Positions 22,140 through 34,279 of a stretch of 64,000 nt of DNA are shown here, in pieces. Position numbers and translations under genes: made by a program. Numbering within the stretch: position 1 is the stretch's first letter; every line of letters starts with the position of its first letter. Where the stretch lies: the NCBI RefSeq assembly GCF_958979055.1, contig NC_084894.1, positions 27,165,616 through 27,229,615 on the forward strand. The letters are read 5' to 3'. This DNA comes from Alnus glutinosa. Taxonomy: Eukaryota > Streptophyta > Magnoliopsida > Fagales > Betulaceae. The notes under the pieces are model-generated. The model worked only from the letters and a program-made list of their open reading frames with translations. It did no database searches and was not told the DNA's origin.

Positions 22140-22851
22140 ATCCTCAGTACTATAGCACCATCCAGTGCATGATAGATTGATAGTGATGGCGCACTTAAGC
22201 ACTATACGCCATCACAAATAGAAGAGCAACACCAGCATGGTCCTCTGCTGAATCAAGTCCGTCGATTCAAAGATGGTGTACCAAATTGACACTTGGTCGA
22301 CCGATCTCCAGTGATTCGCGACCATTTAAAAGATAAAATGTTTGTAGTACTATTACAACTTTTATTATATCTCCTTATAAATTTATGTGACTCTTCATTT
22401 TTATGGAAATGATCAGTGTCAAGTTCACACGTTTTAGTGGCTGACGTGAACTATCACCTCAGTTTATAAATATTGTAAGTGTCAAGTGGATTGTCACATT
22501 AATTTATAAGGAAATTGTATTATAAATTGTATTTTCCCTAACCACACCCTTATTAAAATATTTGAACCAAGAAAAAAGATCTAATGAAAAACCATTTTAG
22601 ATGGTATATATGATATCAAATATGATGTGCAAAAAACTAAAAGTGAATCTAGGTTTAGGTAAATATGGTCCAAGCCTTGATACACAATTACACAAAATTC
22701 ATTTAACTAATTTGCAAGTGAGATCACCAAAGTACTGATAGACTCATATATAATTCATTACTATTAATTTGATAGATTTGTTATGTATTCTTTTTTTATC
22801 CAGATAGGTTCGATTTGAGCATATAAAAAACACATACTTTTTAAATGATGA

Positions 22852-22892
<41 letters not shown>

Positions 22893-23095
22893 ATGTGTTT
22901 CTCACGTATTAATTAAAAAAATAATAATGTACGTATTTCTATTTCTAGTATACTAATTTTTCCAACTCAATTTGGATAAAATTTATGTCTCATTAATTAT
23001 GTATTACATAGCTTTCATGTTGACTTTGAAATTGCATAATCTTTTATTCTTGTCTTTTAAGAGATTTGGGGCATAAACTAATAATAATAATAATT
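22140..23095. other. Intergenic, no gene seen
   Basis: AT-rich DNA with a long poly(A) run at 22,855-22,890. 22,140-22,205 has a short inverted motif (GTGCATGATAGATT..ATGGCGCAC) of unknown meaning. Confidence 0.5.
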
Positions 23096-23118
23096 AATTA
23101 ATACATATAGTATTCATA

Positions 23119-23228
23119 GGGATCCGGCTTCCATGCGGTAGTTTTAGGTGCCGTAGTGGTTCCACAAAACGGTACCGTTTTCCACTTAAAAAAATTTGCA
23201 ATTTTTTTAATAAATTTAAAAACCAAAA

Positions 23229-23271
<43 letters not shown>

Positions 23272-23992
23272 GGGTTTTGGGGGTGGCCGGACCACTCCCA
23301 AAGGCCTTGGGGGTGGCTCGGCCACCCCTAGATCGGCCGTATGGGGTGGTCTAAACCACCCCCAGGCCCTTGGGGGTGGTCCGGCCACCCCCAAAATGCC
23401 AAAAAAAAAAAAAAGGGTTTGGGTTTTGGGGGGTGGCCGGACCACCCCCAAAGGCCTTGGGGGTGGCTCATCCACCCCCAGATCAGCCGTAGGGGGTGGT
23501 CGAAACCACCCCCAGGCCCTTGGGGGTGGTCCGGCCACCCCCCAAAACCCAAACCCTTTTTTTTTTTTTGGCCTTTTGGGGGTGGCCGAACCACCCCCAA
23601 AGGCCTGGGGGTGGTTTAGACCACCCCATACGGCCGATCTAGGGGTGGCCGAGCCACCCCCAAGGCCTTTGGGAGTGGTCCGGCCACCCCCCAAACCCCC
23701 TAACTTTTTTTTTGTTTTGTTTTTTGGCCTTTTGAGGGTGGCCGGACCACCCCCAAAGCCGACTGGGGTGGTTCGTCCACCCCCTTGGCCAATACCGGCC
23801 ACCCACTTGGGTAAGCTGGCTACCCCTTATTTATTTATTTATTTTTTAATATTTTTTGTTTTTAATTATTATTGTTTTTATAATTTTTAAATTTATTAAA
23901 AAATTTGCAAAATTTTTTAAGTAAAAAACGGTACCATTTTTCACTATAGCACCCATACGGTAGTTTTAAATTACCGCATGGAAGCCGGATCC
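23119..23992. mobile_element. Large foldback (inverted-repeat) element, GC-rich core
   Basis: The ends are inverted copies: GGATCCGGCTTCCATGCGG near 23,120 and its complement ending at 23,992, with inversion continuing inward through CGGTAGTTTTA, AACGGTACC and poly(A)/(T). Flanks TATTCATA (23,111-23,118) and AATTCATA (23,993-24,000) form a 7/8 target duplication. The core is repeats of GGGGTGGCCGGACCACCCCC, itself nearly palindromic, in alternating orientation separated by A or T runs. Open frames across it are Pro/Gly-rich artefacts. Superfamily uncertain (hAT or MULE). Confidence 0.85.
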
Positions 23993-24000
23993 AATTCATA

Positions 24001-24780
24001 TTACTAGCCGTTAGTCAAGCCATTTGGTCAAAACCATATTTTTCTTTCAGAGTAATTAGTGTCGCGGTTCGTCAAGTGCACTAAATCACGACATCCAGAG
24101 TAAGTCAACTCTTTTCTTTTCTTTTTTTAACTCAATCTATTAAATTAATATTTATCTTTAAAGTACTCAATTTTCATGTCCACTTTTAAAAATGCACGTA
24201 TACTCTAAAATTTTGTTAGTTTATAGAAAGAATTTTTTTCAACTTAAATATTTAAAAGAGTAGTATTTGTAATAAAAAGGGTAATACCCAAAACATTTTC
24301 ATAGACATAGCACGTAGCTCAATTAATTAACAATCGCACTTCTAATCAACATGAGTACTAATGATTTACATGCGTACAAACATTGTTCGACCAAGATCAC
24401 CGTGCATAGAAGCGATGAATTTAATTATTTAATTTATAATCTAACAAGATCAAGATACAGAGAATGTACTGATCTATAAGTGAATTCTCTCTTTCTCCAA
24501 TTGTTCACCTATTTGCAATCTTTAATTTGGTACTTCTCAACTGAATTCAGTGGAGTAGGTGAATCGGAGATGATCCAATTCTTTTTAGTGTAGGGGTATT
24601 TTAGTCTAAAAAATGTAAAAAGACAAAAATACCCCTAAATTATAAGGGACCGGATACAATGAACTGGATATGATCTGTTTTCGAATTCAATGCCGAAGAT
24701 TGGAAATATTTAATGCTAACCATATACATACAAGAGCATAATTAAGTATATATATGACATAATTTGAACTTTTTTTTTTT
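24001..24780. other. Intergenic, no gene seen
   Basis: AT-rich DNA between the foldback element and the PSY-B region, with no convincing coding sequence. Confidence 0.5.
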
Positions 24781-24931
24781 TTTTTTGGCCCTTTTAAGAG
24801 AGAGAACCTCAGTGAAAGTAATATTATTTAGCTGAAATAATACGATTACAACACAAGCTTTGTTAAAGTGCAAAACGACGTCTTGTGCACATTATTTATG
24901 TATTTATTCACTTCAATTGACGAACAAAGGA

Positions 24932-24966
24932 TCACGGACTAGCTTGGTCTCTCTGAGTGAGTATTT
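24932..24966 (-). CDS. Possible alternative last exon of PSY-B
   Basis: Follows TTTTTTTTGCAG; phase 1 entry reads (K)ILTQRDQASP and stops. The surrounding 24,780-25,110 is homologous to 6,770-7,010, which holds the candidate last exon of PSY-A, supporting a shared gene structure. It may equally be 3'UTR. Confidence 0.4.
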
Positions 24967-25454
24967 CTGCAAAAAAAACACCAAATTTTTGTGGTTAATC
25001 AAGACATCTTATTACTAGAATTCAAGACTGTCTGATAAATAATTCAATATTATCACATTAATAAGGATTGATAATTAATAACCTTAAAACCTTTCCAAAG
25101 AGAAGCTATATATGACACCCGTTAAATCATCACTTATTTCAAAAACTTAAGTCGATAGAAAATAGTGAATTAATTCATTCACATGTAGGCTCAAATTTCC
25201 TCTAAAAAGTGAGATCTAACACGCGAAATATTTAATTGAAATGAGAAGTGAATAACAGATATAAAATTTGAATTTGAAATTTTTGTTCTAAAAGCTTAAA
25301 CTGATAAAAAAAATAATTTTAATAATTTAATTAATATTCTAACAACATTTAATGTTGATAGGTTAATGTTACATGTCATTGCTACCTGATCAGCTTTGTA
25401 AGCTACGTTCGAAAGAGACGTGGGAGAATAATAAATTATATATACATACTTGGA

Positions 25455-25530
25455 AGTGAAATGGACCTAACTAATCATGGTCATATGCCTTGTAAGGTGA
25501 CCATGATTTTATGTGTAATATCCTTCGCTA
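25455..25530 (-). pseudogene. Decayed PSY-like cassette
   Basis: The minus strand reads CATTTCACTTCCAAGTATGT, corresponding to the donor end (ACTTCACTTTCAAGTATGT) of PSY-A cassettes. Further upstream the frame is broken by a stop and no motif survives. Confidence 0.35.
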
Positions 25531-26286
25531 GTGTAGTTAAATAAATTCTCATTATTATATATACATGTTATAAAAAAACAAACTTTTTTACCATTTTATT
25601 GCATTAATTCCCTGGTAAAGTAACTTCTTATGATCTATAATAGCTAGTTCTGTTTTTCTCAAAACAAAAATATTAACAAACAATCCAAACGTATATAAAA
25701 CACACACAAATACAATTTTCATCTTTAATTGGGCTGAAGAAATTTTTTGAATTGAAAGAGCATTTGACATTTATCCTTAAAACATGATAAATATAATGAA
25801 TATGAAAATCATATAGTCTAAAGATAGCTGTCAATTTAATATATTGAATTATTGAAATTTCATTTAAACCAGGCCGAAAATAAAACTTTTTCCCAGCCGC
25901 ACTGAAGAGACATGAATCAAATTTCTTATAGAAATATGTATGGATTAAGAGACAAACAAACAACGACTAAACAAGTGATCACATGCTTTTAACACATGTT
26001 AAATTCATATTTACTTTCCTTCATGCATTAAACATTTAAACTTACGGGTTTCCTCTGCCATATATAAAGCATGTATTCTTAAATGATCATGGACCTAAAT
26101 CCAAGAACAGAAGTTTCTTTCGAATTGAGTTCAGCGTAAATCTCATTCTAACTCAGTTTATAAAACTGTCTTATTTTCTTAATTTGAGCATGAGTTTCTC
26201 ACATACTAATAGAGACATACATGATAGTTTTATAGACGGTCTTTAAGAAAATTCTTCAAAAATTTATTTATGTCCTAAAAACATCA

Positions 26287-26600
26287 TCAAAATAACATAC
26301 TCGAAAGTGAGGTGGTCGCTAGCTTAGGAGGAGAATGGGGTGGATCATGCTTAGGATTAGCATGTGGACCGTCGTAGTCATCGACGACCAAATTCTTTTG
26401 ACTCCCTGTAAACATGCAACCACTGTCATATATACATATATATATATATATACACAGATAGGTATGCCGGCCGCCATTGTTATGACGATCAAAGAATAAC
26501 AGAGGATAATTAACATACCTAAAGGGGCTTCACGAGCAAAGCACATTACGGCAAAGGTAAGGAGGAGGAAGAAGAAGCACAGCCGAGCTTGAAAACCCAT
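26287..26600 (-). CDS. PSY-B: PSY-type peptide precursor with classical motif
   Basis: Exon 1 (26,600-26,519) encodes MGFQARLCFFFLLLTFAVMC, a signal peptide nearly identical to that of PSY-A, ending in phase 1 at G|GTATGT. Exon 2 begins at 26,405 (TTACAG|GGAG) and encodes DDYDGPHANPKHDPPHSPP, a very close match to the PSY1 mature peptide motif, then KLATTSLSS and a stop at 26,287, giving about 66 residues. A GTATGT donor sits inside the last codons (exon would end at 26,301). Using it with a TTGCAG acceptor at 24,967 would replace the tail with KILTQRDQASP, stop at 24,932. The second splice parallels PSY-A, whose cassettes all carry that donor. Role as for PSY peptides: secreted, sulfated growth signal. 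Confidence 0.85.
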
Positions 26601-26672
26601 CTCTCTCTTTCACTCCTCCAGTACTGATGATCTCTTGCAGAAACTATGTGAAAATATGCTCATTTGCTTCCA

Positions 26673-26683
26673 CTATTTGTATA
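26673..26683 (-). promoter_or_regulatory. TATA-like box of PSY-B
   Basis: TATACAAATAG on the minus strand, about 73 bp upstream of the ATG. The aligned position in PSY-A is TGTACAAATAG. Confidence 0.5.
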
Positions 26684-26699
26684 GGAAAACTGGTTATGT

Positions 26700-28230
26700 G
26701 CTAAAGCATCGCAAATGGCCAACAGTAACTCCCATATTGTGATATTTGGAATCCACGAATGCCACGTGTTCCTAAAGAAAATTGCCACGTGGAAGTTGGA
26801 AAGTCAACATAAATTATCATTAATGATAAGAATCTAGCAGAGTTTAATTTCGAATCTAGATTATCTATTTTTAACTTTTCTGACAAACGACTTTAAACAC
26901 CTATATTATCTATTCTTAACTATTAAGTTCGAACAAACAACTTAAATTTTGGAGTATTAACAGTTACAAATAGTTCAAATTTATCCTCTTAACAATCACC
27001 ATATTTATCAATATTTTGAAAATTATAATTGATAATATAGTCAAATGTTAATATTTAATTTAAAATAATAGTTGAGATCTACAAACAATATACTCAATAA
27101 GAGTACGCCAAGGGCGAAACTAGAATTTTAGAAGGATGGGAACAAAATTGAAAACGTAAATTTTTTGGAAATTTTGGAAGCTCCAATTGCTGCATTTTCT
27201 TTGACTCTTTCTATTTAGTTATTTGGAAGACGATCCAAAATAAACAGGCATAGATCGGAACTGTAAACTACAATCGAATTTGAATCTATGGAAGCTTTGG
27301 TTTACACATTCCTCTTAGTCGAACCGCTATCTTTTTTCGAACCGCCTAAAGTTCAAACTAAAAAGATGAAATGATTTTTTATTATCTCAAATTGAAGTAA
27401 AGAGGCTCCCAAATAGAAATAACTAAAATTTAGAATAATTTTTTAAATTTTTGTGACATTTTATGAATTTTTTGGTGCCCGAAACCCTCCAAGGCCATGG
27501 GTGGTTCAAAATAGCTATAAGGTTATTTTGGCTATCCCCCTCCCTTTTCCCCTTTGACTAACTCCGTAACCAAAAAATACCAAAAAAAAACTCTTTATCC
27601 ATCTAGTCATTTTGGCTCTGTTCAACAAGTTCTCTATTTTTGCTTAAAAATAACCTCTTTTTTTTTTTTTTTTTAAAGTTACTCACTTTTTCAAAACGCT
27701 AACATTTTGCCCTTTTATTTTAGCTATTCACCCACATTATTTTATTTAAACATTATTTCTTTTTCGAAGCACCATCATTCTAAAGTCATGTGCATGTCTT
27801 ATCAGAATCAAAAAGTTACGTTAGAAAATATCGTAGCCGTTGGATGACCAAATTTTAACTAAAGTAACTAATTAAATATATCTACATTTTCACCCAAATT
27901 TACATCCCGCCAGCCAAAATAACTTATACACTGTGGCTTGTTATGCGCAATCTAAATCATTTGACGTCAGGGCAGCAATAGCCATGATGTTTTCCTTTTA
28001 AGTTTTAGAGTGACTACGCAAGGCTGCATTCATCGTACCAACCGTAGGATAAGCAGTACCTATGATGTTCATTGCTCCACAATAATTAAGGAGCAGCAAC
28101 ATCTTATACCGACTAACCAATAAGCATGAATCCAGGAGTCACATGCCACCCAATTGTGGCCACGATCAGAGATGCAGACTTCAGAACCAGGACACCACAT
28201 TAGCCAAAACTGTGTGCCATCGCTGTGGCA
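26700..28230. other. Intergenic, no gene seen
   Basis: AT-rich sequence between PSY-B and PHF5A. Short open frames are unlike known proteins. Confidence 0.5.
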
Positions 28231-28234
28231 AACA

Positions 28235-28415
28235 GGTAGGGCTAACAATTTGTGATCGCATATCGGATTTGAATTATGTCGATGCATGAATATAAGACTA
28301 TATAAGTCAATCTTAACTCAACTCATTTAATTAAACGAGTCAAACTCATTAATCCTAACCCGCTAATTTTGAATTCGTGTCGAATTTGCGGGTATATTGA
28401 AAATTGCTAGTCCTC
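28235..28415. mobile_element. Old, decayed relative of the hAT MITE at 15.7 kb
   Basis: Ends TAGGGCTAACAATTT and AAAATTGCTAGTCCT resemble the perfect TAGGGTTGGCAATT termini of the 15.7-kb element, and the interior has CCCGC and CGGGT-like relics. Flanks CAAACAGG and CAAAAGAG match at 6 of 8 positions. Confidence 0.5.
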
Positions 28416-29480
28416 AAAAGAGTGGAACCAGTTAGCTCTGTCTCCAATGTGTCAAGAGATAAGAGACACCATTATGCATGAGTTAGGCCAGAACCTTCGT
28501 CAACTCCTTCTGATTGCTCAGATGTCTATCCTTAATTGTGTTTGCCGACCTAAAAAAACAGTTGATTAATTAATACTACAGCGCTGAGAGCATGATATCA
28601 GCATTCAGCATAGTCTTTCTCTTCCACTGAGAAGAGGCAGGGTTGAGAGTGACGCATCGCAATTCGCCCATGATGATGAAACTTCATATCTGCCCCAGTC
28701 AAAACCTTTTTCTCCTCTCCCGGGACCAATGTCGCATCACGTAAGGTCAATGCTAAAGCCACTACCACAGTACAGTGCCGCCACTAGAGCACAAGCTCAT
28801 CAAATGTCGTGACATTGGTCCGTTTGAGTGCATGATGGGAATTGTGGTGCAAAATCTTGCATAAAATATGTGGTCTCAGATAGTTGTACTTCTATTTCTT
28901 TCCATTTGTGAATAAAATTACTACAAATTTCTTATAAATTGATGTGGTTATTTGCATGTCACTTCACATAAGCTACTAAAATATAAAGTGTCACGTAACA
29001 GTCCACACAGGCCATTCATTTCTATAAAATTTAAAATTATCATGTGAATTTGTAAAGGAATTGTTATAAAAACTGCAGGACCGAAGCATTATATTCCCAA
29101 TTTAGGGTATGCAGAACAACAAAAAGATGTATGCCACTGAGACATAAATTCCATATCCGATTTTTAAAACTAGTCATGGTAATTTCAATCTCTGATATTT
29201 TAAATTAGTCACTATCTGCAGACCACCATACACCCAAGAACATGATCATAGAGCAGATCATCAACAAATAAACACATCAGCTCCACTAGCTGAGAAGATC
29301 TTTAACTTTAAAGGCACAAACCATTATCAATGGACAAGATACGCTAAAACGAGAGACTCATATATATGCTTAAAGTCAGTATTCTTCTACGATGATCGAG
29401 TTTAGTTGGTTCCTTGACCAATATTTTGCTTACACGAAATAAAAACTGAAAAGTTCTGAAAATGAGAACTCGGAAATGTC
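28416..29480. other. Intergenic and PHF5A 3' flank
   Basis: No coding sequence recognised. The PHF5A 3'UTR probably extends below 29,675 to about 29,500, but no clear poly(A) signal was found. Confidence 0.4.
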
Positions 29481-29675
29481 AACAAACATAAACACAAGAC
29501 CTTAACAGAGTTCCATCATTCCAAAATCTGAATCTTCATCAATAATTTAAGTACATAACAGCAGCATAGATGTTTATAGCATGCTCATCATCTAACTGCT
29601 CCAAAATATCAAGATTCGTCATCACAAGTAGAAAAATGCAGTTTATAAGCACCGGACATGTCTATCCAATGGTCA

Positions 29676-30008
29676 TCATCTTTTCTTAAAACCATATTTC
29701 TTACGTTCATAGAATAGATCTGTTTTGGCACTCCCCAAATTAACAATTTTGGGGCATCCATCCCTATCTTTCTCCTGCTGTGTACACTCTTTGCAATAGT
29801 AGGCATCAGAAATTCCCACTCCTCCACAGATAACACACCGACCCTGAAAGGATCCATAGTTGCATTCATCACATACTCGCACGAGTGTGCAAGGGCGCAC
29901 ATAGGAGTCGCAGATTACACACTTCCCATCACATTTCTCACAAAGTCGTCCAATGGCAATTCCTGGCTGTTTCCGGCACATAATCAAATCTGGGTGATGC
30001 TTGGCCAT
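29676..30008 (-). CDS. PHF5A: PHF5A / SF3b14b (Rds3-type) splicing factor 3b subunit
   Basis: An uninterrupted 110-residue frame that is almost invariant across eukaryotes. It starts [16 protein letters not shown] and carries the zinc-binding cysteine pairs CEKC, CVIC, CDEC, CVIC and CKEC that build the family's knotted three-zinc fold, ending in a basic tail ([11 protein letters not shown]). It is a small SF3b subunit of U2 snRNP that helps hold the branch-point adenosine in the nucleus. Length is exactly that of the family. The coding region is a single exon; a CAG acceptor lies 5 nt upstream of the ATG, so transcription probably starts in an upstream non-coding exon near 32.7 kb. Confidence 0.98.
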   Translation of the reverse strand: MAKHHPDLIMCRKQPGIAIGRLCEKCDGKCVICDSYVRPCTLVRVCDECNYGSFQGRCVICGGVGISDAYYCKECTQQEKDRDGCPKIVNLGSAKTDLFYERKKYGFKKR

Positions 30009-30013
30009 GCTTT

Positions 30014-32760
30014 CTGCAACAAGCTCTTAGTTCCTTTGATAAGTAAAGCTCTTAGTTCCTGAATAGAAATAAGTAAAGAGCACGTAAAAATCCATCCAAG
30101 GGGATACTTAAACAGGAATATCATCAGGAAGGCAGAAAAGCTCAAGTACAAAAAAAAAAGAAGAAAAGAAAGAAAGATAAACATAGAAAAGATTTTTATC
30201 AGCATTTCAATATCTAATAGGAATAAGTAACAAACACGTCCTCCAGAGAACAAAACCCATGCATAGCAGATTAATTTGTGGCATCAGAAACATAGCAAAT
30301 AACATCAACTGACAGCTGACCATCATCTGACAACATACTCAATATAAAACATGCACTTTTCTCCACAATCATCCAGTCAAAGTAAAATTTTGTTAAAGAA
30401 ATGTTAGTAAAAGAACAACTAGATGATAAAGTACAACTGAAATCCACAGGAAGCTGAGAATGGCAAAGGTCAGTCAAACTAAGGCCCTTCTCCAGAGCCA
30501 TACTGCAAATCAGTACCCTTTTTTTATTTGTTTAAAAGCAAACCATATGCATTGCAAGCAGTAGATGTAATACATTTTTTCTAAAGTAAAACAGACTTCT
30601 TCTCTTAATTTCCACTTCTACTCCTCTATGCATCAGACAAATGCAACTAAACATGAAATTGGAATAAGTGATTAAAATTTTCATGCATAGTAAACATTTC
30701 TCCATATGTGAGCATTAAAATCTAGATACATGGTACAATATTCAAATATAGTTTGACAAGTTCCAAGTTCCATCAGAATCCTAACGCAAACCAGCAGTAA
30801 CTCCACCACTTCCCATGGCAGATTAAAATCAGTGTCTAGATAAACTATATTTGTTTGCAGACAAATGACTGTCGACTGGCAATAGTAAACAATTTCAAAC
30901 ATTTGTCCAGGATCAAGAAATTCAACAATGAGATTTACAAGTACGCTTATGTTCATATTCATGCATGACTCGAGTTCAGCCAAATTCAAGAATGGCAGAA
31001 AAAACCCTCTTCACAGTTTGTATCGATCATTGCACTTCCAAAAACATGTGGACCATCAAACCAAGTAAGCGATAAAATTCAAGGGAGAAGCTAGTTAGAA
31101 ATGCAATACATTTCCTTCTACACCTAATCACAAACCAGTCAAAAGTTTTTCACTAAGGGTTAACCTATCACCAGATTCACCACCATATAGCAGCAAAAAC
31201 CTGCAACTACTTAAATCAATCACCTAAACCCTAAACTACTTAAATCGATCACCCTCGTCCAAGGGCCAATTTCTATAATAATGAAACCCATACGAGATAC
31301 AGAGGAACAGGCTCTGCATCTCATATGGGTTTCTTCTTCTTCAATTATTATTTTTCTGACAGACAATTTATTTTGACAAACAATTTTTATTTTTTTACTT
31401 TCAAAACTCCAACTCACCGATGGCAAACCAGGATGTTCTCAGGCCCTCAGGTTCCAAGCAATATACAAAATTAACTGACTGTTACACGTGTGGTTGAGAG
31501 TTAAGCTGAAGATTCAAGAAGGGGCAGCTGGCAGTGTACGTGGCAGATGCAGAGGAGTGGCATGAATTATGGATTCTAGTTGGAATCCAGTAATTCAGTT
31601 TCACACGTGCTTTACAGTTACTGTTTCAAGATATCGTTTTGCTTTAAGCCTTCTGCGTTTCAATTGTTGTATAAATATAATTGATTGCAGTTGTAAAGTC
31701 AGTTTTGGACATTTGTTGAGTTCTGTTTGAACTAAGGAGACTCGCCATCTCGAATCGGCTTATTCAATACAATTCGTCATTCTTCTCTTCATCTCTTTCC
31801 TTCTTCTTCTTTTCTACAATTCTATTACCTATTCATGTAACAGTCAAGTTCTCTCACAGAAGTAACAAGTCTGTGACACTGACCTACCCCAAATTTGATT
31901 AAACGATTACAAATCCAGTTGATTTATGTATGAACTCAAACAATCATTTTTCTAGCCATCAAAAAGCCAAGTCAAACCACCAGCACATCCCCATTCTTCA
32001 TATCACAGAAACCCATATCCCAGGTAACAACGTCCAAAATATAACAATTATTGTCAAAAATAAAAGAGACATATAAAACTTTAACAACACATGAACCATA
32101 AGACGCACGTTATTGATACATGGTCCACCATCAAATAGCTTGCGACAGTTCATAGAACTCCCTAAAACTTTTCCGCATGAGATTATAAAAAGTACTTAAA
32201 ACCCTATCTAGTTTAAGAGCTCAACTCAACCCCAAGCGTCCCGCGCTCAGTGACGCTTAACGAACTCAATCCGCTTCCTCATACTTTGTTCGAGAATAAC
32301 CCGAACACAGCTATATTTCACCCCGCAAATCCTCTGCGTCACTTCATCAAACAATTGGTACTCATCCTATGCCATTGCTTTACCTAAAAATCCTTAATCA
32401 ATGAGAATACCAGGTAGCGCATTACTCAAACATACAACACAATGCAGCGACCCACACAACAGACACGTTCTTACTTTCGCATACACATACCCAAATACGA
32501 CACTGTTTTAGAAATTCGTCAAATTTGTATTCTCTGCATCGAGTTTCTAGGGTTTTTGTTGGGAAAAAATACAAACAAACAATGAAAGTAATAAAGCCTA
32601 AAACAAAAACAAAAAGAGTACGAGAAAATACAAGAACTAACCTGCGCCGGGAGGCTCTAGCGTGCGCCAGGGGTTGAAGAACGCTGGCTGTTCTCCTGCT
32701 CCTTTTGGTAAACAATGAAGGAGCTGCCGGCTGCGGAGAAGGGTGTAGAAATAATAAATG
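30014..32760 (-). other. PHF5A 5'UTR exon and ~2.6-kb leader intron
   Basis: A GC-rich stretch at about 32,642-32,760 (minus strand) ends in GCGCAG|GTTAGT, a donor. Acceptors TTGTTGCAG (exon from 30,013) or TATTCAG (about 30,058) precede the ATG. The intron is AT-rich without coding potential and contains an LTR-like insertion at 31,480-31,842. Confidence 0.6.
31480..31842 (+). mobile_element. Possible solo LTR in the PHF5A leader intron
   Basis: Begins TGTTACACGTGTGG and ends CATGTAACA, i.e. TG..CA with 6-bp inverted ends, has a TATA-like TTGTATAAATATAATT at about 31,668 and a pyrimidine-rich 3' half. No matching 5-bp target duplication; instead the flanks extend the inverted repeat to 10 bp (TGACTGTTAC/GTAACAGTCA). 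Confidence 0.5.
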
Positions 32761-32799
32761 TTGAAAATGTGAGAACCATCGAGAGTTTTCGGGCCGGAT

Positions 32800-34270
32800 C
32801 TGGGGCGGGCTTTGACCCGCTTTAAAAATGTTCTTAACCCAACACGTTGTGAAATAATTGATTTGTATTGCTGTATTCCATGGCCCAGTCCAACTTTACG
32901 TTGAGAATTAAAAGTATTTCTTTTAATACTTAATATTAGATTTTAAAGATTTAACGGTATATATGTTGTTACATGCTAAATACGCTCAGCCGTAATATAT
33001 TTATTATATTTATCATGAGGCATTATCTATATTGTTAAATACAATAACATTAAATGATGAGCATAAAATGACTCCATCCATTTCATTTGAAATGAAGAAA
33101 AAAAAAAAATCATATTTTCGAAGTTAAACCTATTTCCAATACATTAATTATCAATCTCGTTGATATGACGCAAATCCATAATTAAGATATTGCATTTGGA
33201 TCGAAATCTCCGACAATTTTATGCTTGAAGTGCAAGGATGGTAGGGAATGAACAAGCTATTTGAGCACCTGCTCGAGAAGGTAGGCCCCTAATTAGGAAG
33301 AGGGACTCAACAAGAAGATTGTAAGACAAGAAAATGATCAAAATCTTGAATTGTAGGGGATTTGAATCCACATTTATTCAATTAATTTTTATTTTTATTT
33401 TTACTCTTTGACTCTTTGACTTTAGGAGCAAAGCATCGAAGGAGCATAAGAGTGTCAAAAACAGAGTTGAGTTAAACAAACATATAGAACAGATGTCCAT
33501 AAGCTATTTTGTGTTTTTGGAATAGAGATTTTTAGCAATTTTGCTAGGGGCTGTCCTACATTGGGGCTAGGGGGGGCCTGGCCCCCCCAAGCTCCAAAAT
33601 TATCCCCTAAAAAAAAAAAATTTCACCAAAAAAATAAATAAATTAAAATTTTTCCCCTTAATTTTTTAATTTTTTTAGTTTTATCCCCTCAAATTTATTT
33701 TTTTTCGATTTGGCCCCTCCATTTTTACAAGCCTGGGTCCGCCACTGAATTTTGCTCTTCAGATTGTTAGCAATTTTGATAATAAATATAAAAGAATTCT
33801 TATAAAGCTCACATGTCCGAATAGGTTTCAGGCAACCTTCTTACATAGTAAGACAAATAAATCTTATAAAAAAAATTTTATATTTATTGTTCGAATTATT
33901 AACGACAAGAACAGATCACTCCACGAAGTCGGAGCTCCAACTTCCAAGGACAAGTAGAACGAGACAGAAAGACCTTTGGGTTTAAGCTTACGGAGGCCTC
34001 TTAACAGCAATGGGCTTCAACGATGTTGTCCCATTGCGGGCTCCGGTCTGCTTTGTGGTTGCCTCTCGTTTGTTGTGGGAAGAAAATCATTTCCCAAAGG
34101 ATATAATTTTGTTTGTGGGCTTTTCTTTTTATCGTCTTTTTAGGTGACACCATGTTGTGGTGGTATAAGAAGTGGGATTAAGTCACTCCAATTCTAAAGA
34201 TTCAGTTAGTTTATTTTAAATGAATGGTCTAAATGAGCCATATAAACCTTTAAAAAATAAATAAAAAGGC
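32800..34270. other. Intergenic, no gene seen
   Basis: AT-rich DNA with repeat debris (GGCCTGGCCCCCCC and poly(A) around 33,575-33,740). Confidence 0.5.
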
Positions 34271-34279
34271 AAAATAATA

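Noticed and set aside
23098..23890. Long overlapping Gly/Pro-rich open frames of over 230 residues on both strands
   Set aside because: They arise from the palindromic GGGGTGG/CCACCCC units of the foldback element, are symmetric on both strands and contain poly-Lys or poly-Phe from A/T runs.
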